DNA of 12,633 nt from assembly GCA_022759065.1 (NCBI GenBank), contig JAEMPZ010000008.1:1-12633 (forward strand), written 5' to 3'. The notes under the pieces are model-generated. The model worked only from the letters and a program-made list of their open reading frames with translations. It was not told the DNA's origin and did no database searches. The position numbers and the translations under genes were made by a program. Source of the DNA: Acidobacteriota bacterium. Lineage in GTDB: Bacteria; Acidobacteriota; UBA4820; DSQY01. Below, in pieces: positions 6,801 to 12,633 of the stretch (the stretch's first letter is position 1; each line of letters starts with the position of its first letter).

Positions 6801-7511
6801 TAGAATCGCCTCGCAATCGTTGGCTACGCTGAATGGCGCGAGGGCGTAATAGTTGTATTCGCGGTCGTCGGGCGTCTCGTAGAGCGGTGGGCGGGTCAGC
6901 GGCGTGTCCCAACTGGAGGCTTTCCAGTCGAGGCCCTCGTAGTTCCCCTTTTCCGGCCCTGCCACGCGAAGAAAATCAAGCCTCGCGAGGTCATCCTTCG
7001 CGACGGAGAAGTAGGCGCGGTTCAAGAATCCCGAGGCGCTTTGCGCGGACGCCCGCTCCGCCTTGCCTCCGAGCCTCGCGGCGACGCGCAGGGCCAGCCA
7101 CCTTAGGTTGAAGCGGAGTTCCGGCGCCATGCCCTCTTCCCGAAGCATTATGGGCAGGCTGTCTTGGACAAGCTTCGTCGTGGCGCTGTCAAAAAACACC
7201 TCGTCGGACAGTATCTCTTCAAGGAGAAAGGCGGCCGGGCTCTTGGCGTCTTTGAGAAGCCCTTCGACCGCCGCCGTGACCGCCTTCTCGCGCTCGCCGT
7301 TGGCAAGGTGGGCTTGGGCAAGGCCGAAAGCGCCGAGGGCGTCAGCGGGATTGGCCTCAAGCTCCCTGGAAAAGTCCTTCTCCATTTGCGAGGCCTTGGC
7401 GCCCTGAAGGGCGTCGCGCCAGGCTTGGGAAAGGGGGGCGGGGGTGGCGGGCCAGAGGGCCGATGAAAGGGCGGCCAGGCAGAAAACCGTTACAAAGCGG
7501 GAGCGAATCAT
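3831..7511 (-). CDS. Giant secreted transglutaminase-like pseudoenzyme with TPRs
   Basis: This 1,226-residue predicted secreted protein is a paralogue of the gene before it. A signal peptide covers about 1-25 (basic start, hydrophobic 6-19, likely cleavage near ATPA). TPR-like helices run 30-95. A jelly-roll/PA14-like module (about 178-310) contains ALVDGREV and LLLLKV strands. A second helical/TPR stretch follows (about 345-615), then a DUF3857-like beta region (about 655-820), a transglutaminase-like region (about 840-985) and a C-terminal beta module ending in EPASYPAFADF. The transglutaminase core is degenerate. The usual GDC nucleophile box reads GNR (914-916), the His position aligns with Thr956 and the Asp position with about Ala972, so peptidase/transglutaminase catalysis is not expected. 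The frame is open throughout, so it is not an ordinary decayed gene. ATG 7511 overlaps the upstream stop (ATGA) and has AAAGGAGG 6 nt before it. A binding or scaffold role beside its intact neighbour is inferred. Confidence 0.88.
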   Translation of the reverse strand: MIRSRFVTVFCLAALSSALWPATPAPLSQAWRDALQGAKASQMEKDFSRELEANPADALGAFGLAQAHLANGEREKAVTAAVEGLLKDAKSPAAFLLEEILSDEVFFDSATTKLVQDSLPIMLREEGMAPELRFNLRWLALRVAARLGGKAERASAQSASGFLNRAYFSVAKDDLARLDFLRVAGPEKGNYEGLDWKASSWDTPLTRPPLYETPDDREYNYYALAPFSVANDCEAILYFNGATSFAALVDGREVARKDNFRRQENPTAFERVSLKAGAHLLLLKVFASGDGEGVHVALLDDKGDALPAAFGADGAFSLPSTLAASKYLGPLTLRFERDFPKDDPRYGAFLGLFNRWLGDVARGRLQLEAAAAKTPRCLIWNLLEAQAYLFQADDLPAKIAQSRAERAVDAVTATDAECPLARYCVALMKSVNSDGDDDLPILKDLLDNFPGDCRWGLRLSSRLQQRGWIAEAREALNLVRSSHPESEEVESAMIGFAAALGDRQAQKEAIDRLGRLRHNYPEMEDYLEATLQVGPLESLIKNEIEQYGDRDLSYAMRLAKVEARAGESAAAVEQLRAILAADQENVDASLLMARELFRLGRDAEAFKVWDQLKKRRPRTFQVDLAHWVLGDPLPFESHHLTLEQVLSEDKADGPELAPSSLILDQQFTRIEPDGSSLERYHGVIRVNNKDGVDKEGEQSFRGQVVLSVRTVKPDGRVVEPELIPDKQTISMQGLEAGDLIEYEYLTFLPPNEIKPDSYITPEVFLFQDLEKPFHRTQWRLEYPASMGMRFYEQNLPHPAKSERQGDLLVKDWEYRAMPRLAPEPNTPYRTLFVPLVEAEGNVTWKDLGDFLKNRVTGTFQITPELEARYAEAVKGASTAAAKAEAIVSYVEKEIDTEDGGAWQDPTQTLMTRRGNRIPVACAFFELAAIPYKILFAEPVPNRLDRNDLPRMDQYTTPLIEVDLDPKRPAFYALQSSYRASTVLPWYLEGARALKVTDPEPWKVCVVPSDLRPWREASQEETRTLMPDGSLLVDHRQTLDPDSSESLRASLQRVGKDQWDKVLQVALSRQYGNADVTSYDVRDFDDADKPLGWNYSLKVQGFAVRDGNKLAVSEPLPRLNLSQSLASLKERTLPMTTGGFMFMDQTIIFKLPAGAKTSYAPPRLDLETPYGSYHLNTTCSGGVMTYSRKVSIPFQVIEPASYPAFADFLRKIDAAESGQMALELPPQ

Positions 7512-10500
7512 GGGCGGCCTCCTTTCATTATCAGCCTGACGGTTTCGGAGGAGGCCTGGTCAGCGGCGATGCAGAAGTCCCGGAAAGCGCCGTAGTCTTT
7601 GGGCTCCACCCTTCGCACGGACAGCGTTATCTCCGTGGAGACGGTCAGTTTCTCCCCGTCGCGTGTCACTCTCCTTTTCACCGTCCCGAAAGGCGTCTCC
7701 GTAGCGAGCGGCTGCGGGGGCGAGGCTTCGCACGAATGCGGGAGCAAGTAGGTCACCGTGTACCTCTGAGTCCAGGGATATGAAATCACCAGCGGGAAAA
7801 TCCTTGCGGTGAGGCTTCCGTACTGTCCGGAGAGGTCCAGGGCGCCCATCCAGGCCGAAATGGTGGACTGTCCAGGCCCGTTCGGTTTCAGGGCGCTTCC
7901 GATGTCGCCAGCCATTTCAAGGCTGACGGGCAGGTCAATGTCCGAAAGATCGCTGAATGTGGCGGCCGACAGCTTTGTCCCTGGGAAGTTGTTGCTGAGC
8001 CCTTTTTCTAGCTGCTCGCGCTGTTTGGCGGCGTCCTGGTAGGTTCTTCGCACCCACGCGCATTCCTGGCCCGTGAAGGCGACCTTGGCGCTGAATGGCG
8101 CCGACGCTGAAGCCGTGATCGGCCCAATCGTGTAATTCGCGCTGTAAGCGTTGTCGGACGCTTTGTCCACTGGAGTCATCACCCGCTTGGAGCGCCCGTC
8201 CGGCCAAACGAGAAGAACCTCCACTCCCTGGTCCTGGTAGGGAAGCTCGTGAAGCCCGGAATATTCAGCCGTTCCGTCAAGAAAGAGGTTCAGCGAGGGA
8301 ACGTAACAGATGGCGTGGTTGAAAACCGACAGGGATGCTGGCGCCTCGGCGATCGCGCCCAGGTCGCGCGTCCTGACTAGCACCATGCAGGCGTCAAGGC
8401 CGGCCTCCCTCAACATCGCGGTCATGAGAAGCGCCTTGTCCTTGCAATCGCCGAAGCGGCGCTCGAAAATCTGCCTGACCTTGTAAGGCTTGTAGCCGTG
8501 AACGCCGAATTCGAGGCCGACGTATCGGGTCTGCTTCGCGACCCATGCGTGGATGGCGCGCGTTTTTTCCTCGTCGCCGGAAAGCCCCTTGACGAGCGCG
8601 GCAACCTGGGCGCGCACCGCGCCGGTCACCTCCCACTGGTCCTGGATGAACTTGGCGTACCACGCCCCCATGGCGTTCCAGTCGGCGAAGGTTGAAACGT
8701 GCAGGTACGGGCTGGTCTCCGAAAGGCCCGGCATCCCGGGTTCCTGCTGGAGGCGCTTTATGTCCCTTGCGGTCCAACTGTAGATCTTCTGGCCGGCCTT
8801 GGTGACGACTATGGGGTGGATGTCCAGCCTCTCCTCGCCGATGTTAAGCGCCATCGCAGATGGCAGCAAAAGGGTGTAGCGCTTGAGCTTGACGGGCGCG
8901 CTTTCGGCAAAAAACTCCATGTCGCCGAAGTAAGCCCCGTAGTCGTTGCTGTCCGCCACGTCCGAGACCAGGTACTCCAGCCACACCGTGTCGCCGGGCT
9001 GCAACCCGCTGAAGTTCAGCACCATGTTGCGGTTTCGGTAGTAGAGGCGGTACTCAGGCTCGGAGAGCGCGTCGGTCACGAAAGAGTCCGCGTGAATGCG
9101 CGTCCCGTCCGGCTTCATTATGGAGGCCTCAAGGACGCGCACCTCCTGGCGGTCGGGATCGAAGGGGATGGTGACGTACTGCATCTGTCTAGCGGCCCCT
9201 TCGCGCATGAGGCGGATGACGCGCTGCGTGTAGCGGCTCGACATGCCGGTGGCCTGGACCTCGATGACGGTATTGTCCACCAAAATGACGGCCTGCTGTT
9301 GTTCGTCCTCTGGAGCGAGGGCCGGCCAATCCTCCTTGTCGGCGCGGTACGCTTCGAAAAAGCTCTTGGCCTGCGGGCGGAGGTAAGCGACTTTGCGCTT
9401 CCAAGAATCCTCCTGGGGCTTCAGCTCGATCGCCTTCTGGTAGCAGAGAAGCCCCTCGTCGCGTTTGCCAAGCGCGAGCAGGATGTCGCCCATCAGCGCC
9501 TGGCCCTGTGCCCAGTCCGGCGCCCAGGAAATGGCCGGCGCCAGCACCTTCCGGGCTTCGGAAGGCTTGTTGAGCGCCAGCAGCCATAGGGCCTGGCCGC
9601 GCATAGCCTCGCGATTAAAGGGGATTCTTTTTTGGCACTCGCCGTAAAGCGCCATGACGTCATCCGTCTTGCCGGCGCTTCTCAGGCCGGAGATCATCTC
9701 GAGATAGACTTCATCCTGCGCCTGGTGCGTCTTCAGAAAATCGCCAAGAGCGGCCAGGAGCGAGACCGGCTCCTGAAGCGAACGGAGCGCGTCAAGCAGA
9801 GAGCGCTGAACTACCTCGCTTCGAGGGTACTCCAGCCGCGCCTTCTCCAGGTCCGCCTCGGCGATGCCGTCGGTGAGAAACTGCAAGCGGGCGCGGTCCC
9901 GCGCGCAGCGGGCGGCGAGGAAACCGGGCTCGGCGGCAAGCGCGCGGTCCAGGAACCTAAGCCCAACAATCGGCATGTTCCTGCGAAGGTAGTATTCGCC
10001 GAGCTTCAAAAGCGCCGCCCCGTTCTCCGGGTCGAGCGCCAGCGCCTTCTGGTAATCGTCCCTTTGAAGGTTGTGGTCGGGCTCGGCCTCAGCTAACGCG
10101 ATATAGGCCCACGGGTCCTTTAGTTCTGACGCGGCATCGCGAAGAGCATCGGCGTCGGGGTGGGCTGTCCGGTCAAAGGTCTTGGCGTGAGAGAGGTATT
10201 CGCCGTAAATCTCTTTGGCATCGGCGCCGCCATTTTTCGCGCGGGATTCGAGGCTCGCTCCCACCTCGTAGGCCTTGAATGAAGCTGGAGGCGCGCCGTC
10301 CTTGGCCAGGATCTTGTCCAGCGGCTCGGCCACCTCCTTCAAATCTGATGTGGCCTTGAGGCCTGGAATCGCCTCCCCTGAAGCGTCCGTGAGGCGGGCC
10401 ATGAAGTTCCAGCCCGATTCCTGGTTGCAGACCTTGACTAAAAGGACGTTCCACCCTTTGCGCAGCGTGCAGCCGTCGGCGAACTGGTCAAAGGCGAGCC

Positions 10501-11215
10501 CGTTGTAGCGCTTGCTCTCGCCGATCTTCTCGCCATCCAGCCAGAGCTTGTAGGCCTCGTTGTAGCCGCCGCGGACGACGGCCACCATGTCGCGCTCCGC
10601 GAACACGAAAGAGGCCGCGTAACCGGCAACCTTCTCGGAAGGGTCAAGAAACGAGTCGAGGCGCACCATCTCGGAGCCCTCGGCCTCCGGCGCGCGGCGC
10701 CAGGAAATCTCATGCTCCTTGCCGAAATAGGTCCCGGCAAAATCAAGCTTGCGCTCCGGGTCATAGAAGGTGTCCCATCCAAGCTTGTTGTCGTCCGAGT
10801 AAGGGCCGATGATGAGCCACGACGATATGAAGCCCTGCTTTTGCGCGAGCCCCAGGGCCTTGTCCCAAAGGCCCATGTTGCGGTAGGCGTTTCGAAGAAG
10901 CTCGCGGGCGTGGGCGCGCGTTTCAGGCTGAGCGTCGGGCGCGCTCTCGATGCGTTCGAGCGCCGCGACCAGGGGCGCCGGATCGGCCGTTTGCCCTGCA
11001 ACGGCCGCCGCGCGGTAGAGGGCGACAACCGCCGCCGCGGAGCCCCTTTGCTCCCAGGCCATTTTCAGGGAATCGTCGAGCCTCGATTGGAAAATGTCCT
11101 TCGCCGAAAGTGGCAAGGCAAAAAGCAGGGCGAGCGTTACGACAAGACGCGGCCAAACGCGGATTGGTCTCGAAGACGCCACCTTTGGAAAAAGGTGCTG
11201 GCCATTCTGGTTCAT
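7508..11215 (-). CDS. Giant secreted DUF3857/transglutaminase-like protein, triad intact
   Basis: This encodes a 1,235-residue predicted exported protein. The signal peptide has a long basic n-region (1-23), a hydrophobic core (25-37) and likely cleavage after LSA (36-38). A helical region follows, then a jelly-roll/PA14-like module (about 130-290) beginning SSWLIIGPY and containing YKLWLDGEKIG and NVLLVKV strands. TPR-like repeats run about 368-600, a DUF3857-like beta region about 640-815, and a transglutaminase-like domain about 850-990. That domain has a complete triad: Cys924 in RRFGDCKDK, His967 in FNHAICYV and Asp980 in FLDGTAEY. A C-terminal beta module ends in EPKDYGAFRDF. Such domains act as transglutaminases or, more often in bacteria, cysteine proteases; the substrate is unknown. 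I chose ATG 11215 (AGGAAGG 6 nt upstream) over ATG 11221. The same frame stays open back to 11764 inside ribBA, but that stretch is a shadow. The downstream paralogue overlaps by 4 nt, and ribBA ends 71 nt upstream. Confidence 0.9.
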   Translation of the reverse strand: MNQNGQHLFPKVASSRPIRVWPRLVVTLALLFALPLSAKDIFQSRLDDSLKMAWEQRGSAAAVVALYRAAAVAGQTADPAPLVAALERIESAPDAQPETRAHARELLRNAYRNMGLWDKALGLAQKQGFISSWLIIGPYSDDNKLGWDTFYDPERKLDFAGTYFGKEHEISWRRAPEAEGSEMVRLDSFLDPSEKVAGYAASFVFAERDMVAVVRGGYNEAYKLWLDGEKIGESKRYNGLAFDQFADGCTLRKGWNVLLVKVCNQESGWNFMARLTDASGEAIPGLKATSDLKEVAEPLDKILAKDGAPPASFKAYEVGASLESRAKNGGADAKEIYGEYLSHAKTFDRTAHPDADALRDAASELKDPWAYIALAEAEPDHNLQRDDYQKALALDPENGAALLKLGEYYLRRNMPIVGLRFLDRALAAEPGFLAARCARDRARLQFLTDGIAEADLEKARLEYPRSEVVQRSLLDALRSLQEPVSLLAALGDFLKTHQAQDEVYLEMISGLRSAGKTDDVMALYGECQKRIPFNREAMRGQALWLLALNKPSEARKVLAPAISWAPDWAQGQALMGDILLALGKRDEGLLCYQKAIELKPQEDSWKRKVAYLRPQAKSFFEAYRADKEDWPALAPEDEQQQAVILVDNTVIEVQATGMSSRYTQRVIRLMREGAARQMQYVTIPFDPDRQEVRVLEASIMKPDGTRIHADSFVTDALSEPEYRLYYRNRNMVLNFSGLQPGDTVWLEYLVSDVADSNDYGAYFGDMEFFAESAPVKLKRYTLLLPSAMALNIGEERLDIHPIVVTKAGQKIYSWTARDIKRLQQEPGMPGLSETSPYLHVSTFADWNAMGAWYAKFIQDQWEVTGAVRAQVAALVKGLSGDEEKTRAIHAWVAKQTRYVGLEFGVHGYKPYKVRQIFERRFGDCKDKALLMTAMLREAGLDACMVLVRTRDLGAIAEAPASLSVFNHAICYVPSLNLFLDGTAEYSGLHELPYQDQGVEVLLVWPDGRSKRVMTPVDKASDNAYSANYTIGPITASASAPFSAKVAFTGQECAWVRRTYQDAAKQREQLEKGLSNNFPGTKLSAATFSDLSDIDLPVSLEMAGDIGSALKPNGPGQSTISAWMGALDLSGQYGSLTARIFPLVISYPWTQRYTVTYLLPHSCEASPPQPLATETPFGTVKRRVTRDGEKLTVSTEITLSVRRVEPKDYGAFRDFCIAADQASSETVRLIMKGGRP
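7518..7525 (-). promoter_or_regulatory. Ribosome binding site of the second giant gene
   Basis: AAAGGAGG on the minus strand lies 6 nt before ATG 7511 and within the last codons of the preceding gene. With the ATGA stop/start overlap (7508-7511), it indicates tight translational coupling of the two paralogues. Confidence 0.85.
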
Positions 11216-11221
11216 ATGCAT

Positions 11222-11228
11222 CCTTCCT
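11222..11228 (-). promoter_or_regulatory. Ribosome binding site of the first giant gene
   Basis: AGGAAGG on the minus strand lies 6 nt before ATG 11215 but directly abuts ATG 11221, which favours 11215 as the start. The site sits at the edge of a degenerate intergenic repeat copy (11235-11252). Confidence 0.65.
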
Positions 11229-11234
11229 CTGTGT

Positions 11235-11252
11235 CCTTCGTGCCTGTGTGGT
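11235..11252 (+). repeat. Dispersed intergenic repeat, short middle copy
   Basis: The 18-nt core CCTTCGTGCCTGTGTGGT differs at two positions from the corresponding part of the left copy (CCTTGGTGCCTTTGTGGT, 48-65), in the same orientation. It lies in the 71-nt gap between ribBA and the first giant gene, directly upstream of that gene's ribosome binding site. No terminator or promoter was recognised in the gap. Confidence 0.55.
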
Positions 11253-11286
11253 AAATCCTGGTTAAGGCGCTTGCAGGGTGGCGGGG

Positions 11287-12489
11287 TCAGACCTTCTTCA
11301 GCGTGTGGCCCAGCTTTTCCTTCTTGACCTTGAGGTAGCCCCGGTTGTTGTCGTTTGGGCATATCTCCAGGGGAATCTGGTCCACTATCTCGATCTTGAA
11401 GCCGGAGAGCGCCGCGAGCTTCTTCGGGTTGTTGGTCAGAAGCCGCACTTTGGCGACGCCGAGGTCGTGGAGAATCTGCGCCCCGATGCCATAGTCCCGC
11501 TCGTCGGCGGCGAAACCGAGCGCCTCGTTGGCCTCGACCGTGTCCATCCCCTGATCCTGAAGCTCGTAGGCCTTTAGCTTGTTGAGAAGGCCTATGCCTC
11601 GCCCCTCCTGCCTCAGATAGACCAGGACCCCGCGCCCTTCTTTCGCGATCGCTTCCATCGCGGCGTGGAGCTGCGGCCCGCAGTCGCAGCGCAGGGACAA
11701 AAGGGCGTCTCCCGTCAGGCACTCCGAGTGCATCCTTACAAGCACCTCGTCGGTTGGTTTCCATTCGCCCTTGACCAGGGCGATGTGAGTTTTCTCTGAA
11801 AGGATGCTCTCGTATGCGATGATGCGGAACTCGCCGTACTTCGTCGGCAGCTTGGGCTGGGCCACGCGCTTGACCAGCGATTCCTTGGCGAGCCTGTACT
11901 GGATCAGGTCGGCGATGGTGACGATGTTGATTTGGTGCTTTTCGGAAAACCGCAGGAGGTCCGGCATGCGGGCCATCGTGCCGTCGTCCTTCATCACTTC
12001 GCAGATGACCCCCGCCGGGTAGAGTCCGGCCATGCGCGAAAGGTCCACCGAGGCCTCTGTCTGGCCGGGCCGGCGCAAAACCCCGCCCTCCTTTGCGCGC
12101 AGCGGGAAGACGTGGCCCGGGCGGGCCAGATCGCGTGGCTTGGTCTTCGGGTTTATCGCGGCCAGGATCGTCGCCGCCCTGTCATGGGCTGAAATGCCCG
12201 TCGTCGTTCCATGCTTGGCCTCTATGGAAACGCAGAACGCCGTCTGGAAATTGCTGGTGTTTTCGTGGACCATCAGCGGCACTTCGAGCTCGTCAAGCCT
12301 CTCGCCGGTCATCGCCAGGCAGATCAGGCCCCTGCCGTGCGTGGCCATGAAGGTAATCGCGGCGGGCGTCACCCTTTCCGCCGGAATAAACAGATCGCCC
12401 TCGTTCTCGCGGTCCTCGTCGTCGCAGATGATCAACATCTTGCCTTTTCGTATCTCTTCAAGCGATTCGGGTATCGAAATCTTCGGCAT
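11287..12489 (-). CDS. ribBA: Bifunctional DHBP synthase / GTP cyclohydrolase II
   Basis: This 400-residue cytoplasmic enzyme supplies both branches entering riboflavin synthesis. The N-terminal half converts ribulose 5-phosphate to 3,4-dihydroxy-2-butanone 4-phosphate plus formate. The C-terminal half opens GTP to the diaminopyrimidine precursor. DHBP synthase motifs are DDEDRENEGD (23-32), THGRG (50-54), RPGHVFPL (123-130) and ICEVMKDDGTMAR (162-174). The GHTEA box common in the family reads GQTEA (142-146), so Gln143 stands where E. coli RibB has His153. Cyclohydrolase II motifs are SECLTGD (255-261) and RCDCG (267-271), giving zinc ligands Cys257, Cys268 and Cys270, then RQEGRGIGL (293-301) and TNNPKK (352-357). 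Length matches the family. ATG 12489 has AAGGAG 8 nt upstream and a promoter-like element about 30 nt further up. No other rib gene and no FMN riboswitch were seen. The first giant gene follows after 71 nt without a visible terminator. Confidence 0.97.
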   Translation of the reverse strand: MPKISIPESLEEIRKGKMLIICDDEDRENEGDLFIPAERVTPAAITFMATHGRGLICLAMTGERLDELEVPLMVHENTSNFQTAFCVSIEAKHGTTTGISAHDRAATILAAINPKTKPRDLARPGHVFPLRAKEGGVLRRPGQTEASVDLSRMAGLYPAGVICEVMKDDGTMARMPDLLRFSEKHQINIVTIADLIQYRLAKESLVKRVAQPKLPTKYGEFRIIAYESILSEKTHIALVKGEWKPTDEVLVRMHSECLTGDALLSLRCDCGPQLHAAMEAIAKEGRGVLVYLRQEGRGIGLLNKLKAYELQDQGMDTVEANEALGFAADERDYGIGAQILHDLGVAKVRLLTNNPKKLAALSGFKIEIVDQIPLEICPNDNNRGYLKVKKEKLGHTLKKV

Positions 12490-12518
12490 ATTGGGCGCTC
12501 CTTCTCCACGCCATCAAT

Positions 12519-12547
12519 ATCTTACGCCCTATCCCCTTTGCTATCAA
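12519..12547 (-). promoter_or_regulatory. Sigma70-like promoter of ribBA
   Basis: On the minus strand, TTGATA (12542-12547, five of six consensus positions) and TAAGAT (12519-12524, four of six) are separated by exactly 17 nt. Transcription would begin near 12512, giving a leader of about 23 nt with AAGGAG correctly placed before ATG 12489. The leader is too short for an FMN riboswitch. This is the best promoter in the window and may drive several downstream genes. Confidence 0.6.
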
Positions 12548-12581
12548 CCCGGCACTGAAGGCGCGGAGAAGAAGAAGCATT

Positions 12582-12633
12582 CACCACCAAGGCACCAAGA
12601 CACCAAGGGAAGAATCACAGGGAGGACGGGGAG
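12582..12633 (-). repeat. Dispersed intergenic repeat, right copy
   Basis: This is an inverted copy of the left-end repeat (23-66), 52 nt long, and may continue past the window edge. It carries an extra 8-nt TCTTGGTG-type unit, so that a short (T/C)CTTGGTG motif occurs repeatedly in tandem. It lies upstream of the ribBA promoter. Confidence 0.75.

Noticed and set aside
8699..9589. Plus-strand open frame of 296 codons opposite the first giant gene
   Set aside because: It is antisense to the DUF3857 and TPR regions, with no recognisable motif and shadow-like composition. The same reasoning applies to the plus-strand frames at 2497-3351 and 6309-6803.
11216..11286. Possible terminator or new promoter between ribBA and the first giant gene
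   Set aside because: No GC-rich hairpin followed by a T-run on the coding strand and no well-spaced hexamer pair were found; the gap is mostly a degenerate repeat plus the ribosome binding site.
11216..11764. A 5' extension of the first giant gene's frame reaching into ribBA
   Set aside because: The extra 183 residues are Arg/Gly/Pro-rich low-complexity sequence typical of a shadow frame and overlap the well-conserved GTP cyclohydrolase II part of ribBA. The signal peptide and ribosome binding site place the start at 11215.
12490..12633. Possible FMN riboswitch upstream of ribBA
   Set aside because: No conserved RFN-element blocks were recognised, and the predicted transcription start leaves a leader of only about 23 nt.

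Overview
The window is a compact bacterial segment, GC-rich (about 60% by eye), with eight protein genes, all on the minus strand. Transcription therefore runs from high to low coordinates. No tRNA, rRNA, CRISPR array, transposase or phage gene was seen. Nearly every start has a strong AGGAGG-type ribosome binding site, and several genes overlap or nearly touch. The host is bacterial, probably with a chemotaxis system (CheD), and two very large secreted proteins suit a diderm or otherwise complex-envelope organism. I could not assign a phylum; the gene mix and the dispersed 'accacaaaggcac'-type intergenic repeats fit poorly sampled environmental lineages.

In transcription order: (1) ribBA (12489-11287), a bifunctional riboflavin enzyme with a good sigma70-like promoter just upstream. 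(2, 3) Two giant tandem paralogues (11215-7508 and 7511-3831, about 1,230 residues each, joined by an ATGA overlap). Each has a signal peptide, TPR-like helices, a jelly-roll/PA14-like module, more TPRs, a DUF3857-like beta region, a transglutaminase-like region and a shared C-terminal beta module. The first keeps a Cys-His-Asp triad; the second has lost all three residues. (4) A cyclic-nucleotide-binding plus FHA protein (3771-2962). (5) A crotonase-family enoyl-CoA hydratase (2895-2110). (6) A DRE-TIM metallolyase of the isopropylmalate/homocitrate/citramalate synthase type (2107-848), 2 nt after gene 5. (7) A small conserved-looking protein (844-581). (8) cheD (588-73), overlapping gene 7.

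Functionally the window mixes cofactor synthesis, an exported putative protease/transglutaminase pair, intracellular signalling, acyl-CoA/2-oxoacid chemistry and receptor deamidation. The spacing supports at least two translationally coupled groups: the transglutaminase pair, and crotonase-synthase-small protein-cheD.

The most interesting content is the catalytic/pseudo-enzyme tandem of giant secreted transglutaminase-like proteins. Next come inverted copies of an intergenic repeat at the two window ends, with a third copy placed so that it supplies the ribosome binding site of the first giant gene. Smaller points are non-canonical residues at active-site positions of CheD and RibBA.
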